Shown: one piece after another, positions 55,884-64,000 of the stretch
Numbering within the stretch: the stretch's first letter is position 1
How the letters are laid out: every line of letters starts with the position of its first letter
The notes under the pieces: generated by a model
What the model was told of the DNA's origin: nothing
Databases searched by the model: none
What the model saw: the letters and a program-made list of their open reading frames with translations, nothing else
Source: Lewinellaceae bacterium
GTDB lineage: Bacteria; Bacteroidota; Bacteroidia; Chitinophagales; Saprospiraceae
Direction: 5' to 3'
Assembly: GCA_016711435.1 (NCBI GenBank)
Contig: JADJSY010000085.1
Coordinates: forward strand, 11,796 to 75,795
DNA length: 64,000 nucleotides
Position numbers and translations under genes: made by a program

Positions 55884-55924
55884 TTTGGATGAATATAAAA
55901 ATTGATACTTTCGCATCTGCGAAA
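55884..55924 (+). promoter_or_regulatory. Promoter and overlapping palindromic operator of the SIR2/STAND locus
   Basis: TTTG (55884-55887), an 18-nt spacer and TACTTTCG (55906-55913) form a Bacteroidota promoter with one mismatch. TTTCGCATCTGCGAAA (55909-55924) is a palindrome with 7-bp arms that covers the -7 box and the likely start of transcription, 12 nt before the ATG. Confidence 0.5.
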
Positions 55925-55935
55925 TAAAATCAACT

Positions 55936-57006
55936 ATGCTCCTGCCCAATTGGAAACCTATCCTAAATGACCTCGAAAAAGAGCGCGCCGTGCTGCTTAT
56001 CGGCCCTGATTTTTTACCCCATCAGGAAGAATCTGTAGCCGCAGATTTTTATGCGCACCTGCAGGAGCATCTGGCAGATGAGGCCACTCATTTTTTGCGC
56101 GCGATGGCCTGTTTTTATTCGACACCGCCGTATCGAAAATGGATGCGCAAACGGAAGCAGAGTGTTTTACAAAAATTTGTATGCAGACGAAAAGTTTTAG
56201 GCCCTATGGCCGAATTGCCTTTTCCCTTGATCATTTCTGTCAATCCCGACCTGTCGTTGCCGCATTTTTCAGCAAACGCCAGTTGAATTTCCAGTTCGAC
56301 TATTTTCTTCCAAAGACAAAGGCACGCCCGGCAATATCACCAAGCCAAGCGCCGCTTCGCCTTTGATCTACAACCTCTGCGGCAGCATCGAGGATTACCA
56401 GTCGCTGGTTCTCGACTTCGATGATATGTTCGAGTTGCTCAAAAACCTGTTGAGCGACTTTGGCATCCCGAAAGCTGTGAACGACGTATTGGTGACCGCC
56501 ACCACCTATATTTTTATCGGGTTCCAGTTCGACAAATGGTACACACAACTGCTACTGCGCTATGTGAACAAAAACCGCGACCGCTTTTCCAACGCCAAAA
56601 AAAACTACGCGTCGAAAACCGTCATCAGCGACGAAAACACAAAGTTTTTTTTCCAGCAACAGTTCAACCTGACCATTTACGGCGGGGATTGGCAGTTCTT
56701 GCACCTGATCCTACACCGGAGTACGCCGCCGCCAAAAAATACGCCCGCTCCTCAATCCGATCTCCGACCGCGCGGCCCTGGTTCGCCGTCTGGTACAGTT
56801 CAACAATATCGAAGGGGCGCTCGAACGACTCGAAGAATACGCCGCCAACTGAACGCCACCGACCGGGACGAGGTGACGATGTACAAATCCAATTACTATG
56901 CATGGCTGACCGAGCGCCGCGACCGCACCACCACACAGGAAAACCTGGACGTCAAAATCGCCCGCATCCGGAAGGCATCCTCGATCTCACCCAAAAACTG
57001 CCCTGA
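55936..57006 (+). pseudogene. SIR2-like protein with EAD11-like C-terminus, frameshifted
   Basis: Read across at least four frame changes. N-terminal part: LEKERAVLLIGPDFLP and LIISVNPD. Middle: PLIYNLCGSIEDYQSLVLDF with DDMFELL and FIGFQFDKWYTQLLLR, which together mark a SIR2-like (SIR2_2) NAD-consuming domain. C-terminal part: LVQFNNIEGALERLEEYAAN and DEVTMYKSNYYAWLTERRD and ARIREGILDLTQ, which fits effector-associated domain 11 (a small helical adaptor that couples effectors to STAND ATPases). It ends at 57006, two bases before an nSTAND1 gene. The likely role is an NAD-depleting effector. Confidence 0.6.
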
Positions 57007-57008
57007 CC

Positions 57009-58703
57009 ATGCGCGAAAAACACTATCGGTATATGGGCGTCAAAACCCTTGAGGCGGCGAACCGCGCGATTTTTTTTGGCCGGGACGAGGACATTGAAGG
57101 GCTTTTCAACCTGATTTTATCGCAAAAATTGGTCGTTTTGTTCGGCAAATCGGGGTACGGCAAAAGCTCGCTGCTCAACGCCGGGGTGCTGCCCCTGTTT
57201 CAGGAAGCGGAAGAAGCGGAACACCGCGCCATCGTGGTAGAGTGCGCCTCGGCACCTACGTCAAAGGTCAAACCCGCTCGCCTTTAAAAACGGCCCTGGC
57301 CAAATTCCAGAAAAACTGCCCGAAGCGGCCATGGCTCCGGAAGACGATTATCTGGATTCCTTGTACCCCGACTCCGCGGAACGCCCCCTGTGGTACCACG
57401 TCAAGCGGCGGCAATCGGCCAGCGCGGGCGGGCGCTTTGTGGTGGTGTTCGACCAATTTGAAGAATTTTTTTCATACCCCGCCGCCGAACAGGACCGCTT
57501 CAAACGCGAATTGGCGGAATTGCTCTACTCCGACATCCCCCAACACCTCCGCAAGCGCCTCCCGGAATTGACGCCTGCGGCAAAACGACAACTCGCCCAA
57601 CCCATGCAGGTCAAAGCGGTTTTCGCCGTCCGCGCCGACCGCATCAGCCTGCTCGATTCCATGACCGACGTCCTGCCGGCGATCCTGCACAAACGGTACG
57701 AGTTGCGCTCCCTCACGCCCGCCCAGGCGCGGGACGCCATGGTGAAACCGGCGGGTCTGCCCGCGCCCGATTTTGTCACCCCACCCTTCGAGTTCACCGA
57801 AGCCGCGCTGCACAAAATACTGACGGAACTTTCCTCCGGCCAAACCAAAGGGGTCGAAGCCTTCCAACTCCAAATCCTCTGCCAGTACATCGAAAGCCAG
57901 GTGGAGAGCGGGGCCATTCCCGACCGCGACGGGAACGGGCTGCCCGATGTGGACACCGGCGACCTGCCGGACATGAGCAACCTCTACGAAACCTACTACC
58001 GCCGCCAGCTCGACCGCTTGGCCAGACGCCCCAACAGCGCCCCGCTCAGGTGGTGCTGGAAGAAGGCCTGCTCGCCGAAGACGCGCAAAGCGGCGAAGGC
58101 CGGCGCATGAGCGTGGACAGCCAGTTTCTCAAAAGCCAGTTTGCCGTGGACGATGCCCTGCTCCGCGCCCTGGAAAACACCTACCTCGTCCGCAAAGAAC
58201 CCAACTCGGTGGGTGGAGAAAGCCTGGAAATATCACACGACACCCTGGTGGCGCCGGTGTTAAAAATGAAAAAGGAGCGCCAGGCGAAAGAAGAACTGGA
58301 GGAGGCCAAAAAAGCAGAGGAAGAAGCCAAGCGTCTCGCGGGCCTGGAGCGCCGCCGCCAAGCAAAACCAATTGCTGTCGGTTGCCGCTTTCTTGATGTT
58401 TCTGGTAGCGGCGGGTCTGGGCTTTAGGGCAATGCGGGGAGCGTAGTGCTCAATTACTGCAAAACGAAGCGATCCAGGAACGCGATAATGCCCAGAAACT
58501 GTTGGAGAAATTTCAGCAGACAGAAGCGGAAAAAGTATTGATCGAAGTCAACGATATGCTCCAACGCGCAGAAACGCTGCGCGACAAAGGGTATATGGAT
58601 AATTACCGCGACATTCTGAAAGAAGCAAAAAGTACGCTGGAAAATACCCGGAAAACCCTGTTTTGCAAACCCGATTAAAGAATTGAAAAATTTGGGACAA
58701 TGA
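57009..58703 (+). pseudogene. nSTAND1-type NTPase with TM helix and coiled coil, frameshifted
   Basis: Walker A is GKSGYGKSSLLNAGVLP (residues about 50-66), Walker B is RFVVVFDQFEEFF, and the arm region (LLDSMTDVLPAILHKRYELR, LSSGQTKGVEAFQLQILCQY) fits novel STAND NTPase 1. After EISHDTLVAPVL come a charged helix, a membrane helix (QLLSVAAFLMFLVAAGLGF) and a coiled coil (DNAQKLLEKFQQTEAEKVL) ending NPIKELKNLGQ at 58703. Frame changes near 57250, 57300, 58045, 58360, 58440 and 58665. STAND proteins sense a trigger and switch on effectors; the EAD-bearing SIR2 protein upstream is the obvious partner. Confidence 0.65.
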
Positions 58704-61191
58704 ACCTTGGAACGCATCGAAAATATTGGCTCATGCTCTTGCTTGGCATATTGCGACCAAGCTACCGCCGGAACAAAATTGCGCATCGATTTTAAGCGAA
58801 GCCAGACCGCCTACAAAAATAAGAACCTCCGGCTTGCCTTCCAATAAGTTGCAGGACACGGGAAACCTGCGATTACAAGAACGGGCTGTTGAAGGAACGG
58901 CGGGCGCTACAGAACATATTTTCAATGCTATCGACGAGCAACGGAAAGAAGCGGAGAGAAATGCTCAGCAGTTAGCCAAAGAAAGTGCGCAAAGTAATCG
59001 CTTCAGATGCGGAAACCCAAGAGCGCTGCGGCAAGCACAGGCCGCACTGGATAGCCTGAAAATTGTACTATACAATCTGGACAATGCAAACGCGGATAAA
59101 GTCCGCCTCATTTTAGCGGAAGTAGCGCGAAGTCAAAAAGAACTGAACTTCGATGCAGCAGTAGACAAGATTAAAACCGCAAGGATTCTACGCGCTTTGC
59201 CGGATTCCGTTGACCTGGCCTATAAAAAGCTGAGCCGCTTGTTGCTTGCGCATGCGATACAAAGATATTCAGGCCAGAGCTTATCAAGGCGCTTAAAAAT
59301 CCAAAAGTGCAGGAGAATTGAACGTACGGCTGGATTCCGTTCGAATAGCAGAACAGGATGCAACGCTTCTTGTTTGAAAACGTGGACCTCGATATTAAAA
59401 ACAGTGATTACGATACGGCATTGACGAAGATCAACATATTGAAGAAACTTCAGGTACCGTCCGACACGATAGAAAGCCTGTTGTTTGAAATCGCATTTTG
59501 CTATACGAAACAGATCGCCTAATCAGGCCAAACCTTGCTGGACTCGATCGCTCCAACAGCGTGGCAATGATGCATTAAGCGCTTTGCTCCGGCAATATTC
59601 GGAGAAAGAACCTGCTCAAAAAACGGAGGCACTTCGACAGGCCCTGCAACAGTTGAACCCTGCAAAATGGCTGCTATAAAGTCCCGCTATTTTTCCTGAA
59701 CATTTTCGGCTATTCCCGGAGGGATTTTCACGGCAGATTCAAAAACAGAACGAGGATAATGCGACGGAGATGCTTGTTCCATAAACGTTCGTCCGTTCGC
59801 ATTGTCAGCCCCATGAACTAACCACTTTTATGAATTCGATCTTTTGTATTGCAACAGGGCGGTCCAAACCTTCCGATAAAGGCTGGGGGCGCGGATCACG
59901 GCCTGTTATCGATGTAAGTTGGTTCGATGCAATACGATACTGTAACTGGCGAAGTGAACAGGAGGAGCCTTCAAAAAGTGTATAACTTTCCGGAAATGAG
60001 GACTATTGAAGGCATGCGTGTAAAAATTGAAATAGAAGACCTTGATAAGAATTTGATCGAATGGAATCCATCGGCCAATGGCTACCGCTTGCCTTCGAAG
60101 TGGAATGGGAATTCGCTGCCGGAAACAGGATAAAAAAACACGTTTTGCCTGGGGAGATGCGCTGCCCGCTGCTGAAAATGGTGGAAATGTGAGCGATGAA
60201 ACGACTAAACCAAATTTCCGGACTGGAAATATTTACAGGATATACGGATGGGTTCATCAATACTGGCTCCTGTTGGATCGTACAATCCGAACGAGTTCGG
60301 GTTATACGATATAACAGAAACGTATTAGGAATGGTGTTGGGATACCTACAGTGAAATTGCTCATCTCTTATGATGTGACGGGACTGAACTATAAAGAGGA
60401 AGTAGAAGTTACGCCTTTTATTGTAGGAGATTCGTCGTTATTAAGGTCTATTTTTGAAACCGGCACAAGAGTAAAAGGAACAATATCTTTCGATTCGTCC
60501 GGAAGCTACTTCTATTACATGCAAAGTATTTCGAGGGGATTACGGCGTTTTTAGCAGGAATGGAAAAACAAGTTGATCGCTATGGGATCCTTTTCAGGAC
60601 GGGATAAGTGATTTTAGAAAATACCCGGATCAACCTCAGAGCAGAATGTACGGCCCATTCCCCGCGAAATATATGCCCGGGTTGATACTACAGCAGTAAC
60701 AGCGCTCGCTTTCGGAGCAAAGTTGTGGCCCTTTAATGTGCTTGGACGGATGGGCGCGTATCTCGGTTTTCGCTGAAAGCGGAAAGCGCCGGATTACCGA
60801 TATACGGTAACAAATTTAGGCAGGATCGACTACTTGGAATCGGGGTTTATGAGATAGTACCAGGTCTTATCTCCGGTTCCGCACTTACCAGAGGTTTTCT
60901 TTTTTCCTATGGCGCGCAATCTGCACGGTTATGCGGGCGCAGGATTCGGCAGCGAAAGACTCTTCTGGGAATACAAGGCGTATAACCTGGATAAAACCTG
61001 ACGGGCACCTACTGGGCATTGAACGAAAACGTGAACCGAAAGGGCGCGGTCGTGGAAGCCGGTCCTGAACCTTCGTCTGGGACGCTTTCTGGTTGAAGCT
61101 GGGAGGCGAGTACGGTTGCTTTCAATCGGTTCAGATCACCGGCGGTATAGGACTCAAATTTGCAAACTTTCAAACGTCTGCCAAGCAATGA
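58700..61191 (+). pseudogene. Secreted helical / FGE-sulfatase-domain protein, heavily frameshifted
   Basis: The ATG overlaps the STAND stop (ATGA). The N-terminus (MNLGTHRKYWLMLLLGIL) looks like a signal peptide. A helical, coiled-coil part (QRKEAERNAQQLAKESAQ, ALDSLKIVLYNLDNANADK, FENVDLDIKNSDYDTALTKI) runs to about 59650. An FGE-sulfatase (SUMF1-like, C-type-lectin fold) domain follows at about 59850-60340 (GRGSRPVIDVSWFDAIRYCN, YRLPS, FAWGD, GSYNPNEFGLYDIT, EWCWDTYS across frames). The last part (about 60680-61190) is strand- and glycine-rich, with LTGTYWALNENVN and SVQITGGIGLKF, like an OM barrel. 60350-60680 is unidentified. Confidence 0.5.
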
Positions 61192-62686
61192 GACATATTA
61201 GGTTATCAATTCCTGTTCTGTTGAGCATGTTTCTTTTGATTTTCCATGGCTGCACGCTGGAGAAAGAACCTGGCATTCCCACGGGTATTAATAATGAAAA
61301 TGCTCCTGTTTTTGTTTCGACAAATATTGAACGGATGGGGGCACAGCGTCAGTGCAGGTCTTTCTCAGTTCATTAGGCAATTTAAATATTCTCCGTTACG
61401 GCTGGGTATGGAGCGGAGTTTTAATCCTACAATGAGGATAACAAGCAAGAATCGGATAGGCTTGTACTTGATTCCTTTGAAATGACAATCACTGAGTCTG
61501 GACATAGGAAAAACCTATCACTTTCGTCCATACGTTATGACCGGTTCCGGCCGAAAATATATGGGCCGGACCATGTATATAGGTTAATATCTACTTTTCA
61601 AACGTCATTTGATCTTTATTCTTCCGTAGCAAGGGTTGTGCGACAGACAACGGACGACGGTTTTATATTGCTGGGAAACACAGAATTTTTAGGCAGTTGC
61701 AATTAGTGAAAACGAATGCTTCGGGTGATATTCAATGGAGTAAATTCTTTGGAGGAAACGGCGTCGAATATGCAAGTTCCATGGAAAAAACAACAGATGG
61801 CGGATTCATCCTGTTGGGAAACACAATTGATGATCCCCAAGTCCTCATCTGGTAAGAACCACTGCGTCAGGTGACCTGCAGTGGGAGCGATTTTTAGCGA
61901 ACCTGGATATTATTCACTCGGAAGTTCTGCAAAACAAACATCAGACGGAGGCTTTATAATGATAGGTAACTCCCGGGCGGAGGAGGATGTAAATTCGGAT
62001 AGTACCTATTTCTATTTGATAAAGACCGATGCCTTGGGCAATTTGGAATGGGAAAGAACTTCCAAAGGGAGATGACAAAAAAGTGGACTTTATGTACAGC
62101 AAACATCAGATGGTGGATTCGCAATACTGGGCGGCTCTGCCCAGCAGGAAAGATGTATTTGCTAAAAACAGATGCGTCTGGTAATCCACAGTGGGAAAAA
62201 TACTATGGAGGAATTAAACCGGCCGGAGGTGCTGATATGCAGCCAACCACAGACGGTGGATTTATACTAATGGGAACTAAATATATTGATGATTTCAACG
62301 GCAATATATATGTCGCAAAAATAAATTCTTCAGGCGATCTGCAATGGGAAAAAACTTTTGAAGAAGGCGGGGTCGAGGAAGGAAATTCAGTACAGCAAAC
62401 AACGGATGGTGGATTTATCCTGCTGGGCTCAACCAATGCCGGCAACATAGATGGATGTCTCGACATGTATCTGATAAAAATAGATGCTTCGGGTAATTTG
62501 CTATGGAAGAGGCATTTTGGAACTGAAACTGCCTATGATGATTATGGGCATTCTGTACAACAGACAGCAGATGGCGGTTTTATATTGTTGGGCACTACTA
62601 TAAATTCTGACGAATTTGTTTACAAGATGTATCTGGTAAAACCGATAGAAAATGGTAAAAGTATATTAGGGCGTTCAGCATATTAG
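61188..62686 (+). pseudogene. Lipoprotein with tandem DGGFILLG repeats, frameshifted
   Basis: The ATG overlaps the previous stop (ATGA). A lipoprotein signal (PVLLSMFLLIFHGC) is followed by a fibronectin-like segment (YHFRPYVMTGSG) and then several copies of QQTTDGGFILLGxT...MYLIKxDASGNLxWxKxxGG from about 61640 to 62650, each about 55 residues. Such repeats form secreted beta-propellers. At least five frame changes occur in the first 900 bp; the last 210 codons are open. Ligand unknown. Confidence 0.6.
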
Positions 62687-64000
62687 TGTGTGTGTTCTTG
62701 CTGGCCTTTTCCTGCACTTTAGACAAGAAACCGAAATCCCAACCGGGGCCAATAATGAAGAAAAACCTGTTTTCCCTTCGAGCTGAACTTACAACCATTA
62801 CACACGACGGTATTCGGGCAAAAGCCCGGATAAGTCCCCATGGAAGTCAGAATATTCTGCATTACGGCTGGGTATGGGTGAAAATCCTGAACCTAAACTA
62901 CAGGATAATAGTAATAAAATAGATTTGACGTACTGGAAATCGATTCTTTTGAAACACTGATCCCTCACCTGATTATTGGAAAAACCTACTACTTCCCGCC
63001 CGTACGTGAATTTACCGGTTCCGGCGAAACATCACGGCCCCGAACGGAGGCCGTTTTAATAGGTGTTCAAAAGTGGAGGATATTGCCGTAGTAGCCGATT
63101 CCGCCTGTTTCCTGCGTGTACAATGCCAGCTAAAAGCCCGCTGCCACTGTTGGAATACGGAATCGTTTACCTCGTCAGATCGGGCACACCGACACTGCAA
63201 AAAAGGATGGCCAGGCGCCGGGTTCGGGTTTCAACAACGGTACGTTCCTGGCCGATGTGACTATGTTAAGCCAGATACCGTTTACTCCCTTCGGGCTTAT
63301 GCGGTCACCGCTTCCGGAACGGGCTACAGCAGTGCGAAGCCATTTACTACTTCCAACGGTTCGTTGCTGGTGGCAAATTTTACCATCAATACGGATGCGG
63401 AAATTTTCCAGGGAGCGGACGTGCTTTTTACCAGCACTTCCGTCGGCGCTACCACATATTCCTGGAATTTCGGAGATGGTGACGTTTCTAATGCTGCTTC
63501 TCCGCTCCACTTTTACGAATCCGGGCAATCAAGGGTGCGCCTGACTGCGGAACATGGCGGCTGCATGGTCACAAAGATACTGTGCTGAAAGTTGTACCTG
63601 ATCCTTTTCGGATTATTGGGTTGATCTTCCTGCGGCGTTTTTATCATGGGATGCACAGCCGGGCAGGAACCCGATTGCTTTGCGGAGATGAATATCCTGC
63701 ACATCAGGTATTTTACGCCTTTTTTATCGACCGGACCGAAGTCACGCAAGGCCAATGGAAAGCCGTCACGGGTAGCAACCCGAGTTCTTTATTCGTGCCG
63801 GAGCAGATTGTCCAGTTGAAAGAGTGAGTTGGGATCGTATTGTCAATGAATTTATACCGGCACTCCATCGCAAAACGGGTAGGGCGCATCGTTTGCCCAC
63901 CGAAGCGGAATGGGAATACGCTGCACGGGGTGGGAAGATACCAAATACGCGCCGGATCCGATAATCCGGATCTTGTAGCATGGTATAATATAACCGCCAC
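62652..64000 (+). pseudogene. Lipoprotein with PKD and FGE-sulfatase domains, frameshifted and cut by the window end
   Basis: The N-terminus (LVCVFLLAFSCTLDKKP) closely matches the preceding lipoprotein (HGCTLEKEP), and both continue with a similar domain (LHYGWVW; YYFPPYV-type), so the two are paralogues at their 5' ends. A PKD domain follows (ANFTINTDAEIFQGADVLFT, YSWNFGDGDVS). Then comes an FGE-sulfatase domain (DEYPAHQVF, FFIDRTEVTQGQWKAVTGSN, RLPTEAEWEYAARGG) that runs off the window. Many frame changes. Exact start uncertain. Confidence 0.55.

Overview
The window looks like one contig end from a Bacteroidota bacterium, most likely a Saprospiria-type (Saprospiraceae) environmental organism. 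The evidence is four secreted proteins with C-terminal type IX secretion (T9SS) sorting regions, Bacteroidota-style promoters (TTTG, 18-19 nt, TAnnTTTG), a LytS/LytTR pair, an IcmF-type fused acyl-CoA mutase and many lipoproteins. The lineage below phylum is inference. No rRNA, tRNA, CRISPR array or intact insertion sequence was seen.

Layout. 0-8 kb: a subtilisin-like protease, an L,D-transpeptidase-like protein, a membrane protein, a broken DUF481 protein, a GNAT acetyltransferase and a T9SS-exported sugar dehydrogenase. 8.2-11.6 kb: an AT-rich island with a toxin-antitoxin remnant and a type II restriction-modification locus (methyltransferase convergent with endonuclease plus HTH controller). 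11.7-16.9 kb: the conserved rimP-nusA-infB operon with a clear terminator. 17-25.7 kb: DUF2721, a lipoprotein, a sterol-desaturase family enzyme, a cytochrome/copper-monooxygenase-like T9SS protein, a LytS-LytTR system, and a rhodanese / TsdA-like cytochrome / DsrE sulfur module. 25.9-33.8 kb: a co-directional HlyD, VTC, DUF4956, CotH, CotH cluster. 34-45 kb: a DUF885 peptidase, OM proteins, a decayed accessory patch (STAS-like, GHKL ATPase, TA remnants), icmF, TolC and rfbC. 45-55.7 kb: HD-PycTM protein, a dolichol-phosphate-mannose-synthase-like GT2, a DinB remnant, membrane proteins, a rubrerythrin lipoprotein with a two-component system, two YceI proteins and a porin. 55.9-64 kb: a SIR2-EAD11-like / nSTAND1 / FGE-sulfatase / lipoprotein gene set coupled by tight overlaps under one promoter, resembling a bacterial conflict (defence) locus.

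Two themes cut across the window. First, indels are very frequent and sit mostly in short homopolymers, so most broken genes here are probably sequence errors rather than true pseudogenes; density is worst in the last 8 kb. Where a frame change joins two halves of one conserved protein I give the merged span. Second, intergenic space is filled with dispersed short repeats and perfect inverted repeats. Four different kinds of these also lie in frame inside the icmF gene, and others supply the C-terminal tails of neighbouring genes, a situation that recalls Rickettsia palindromic elements.
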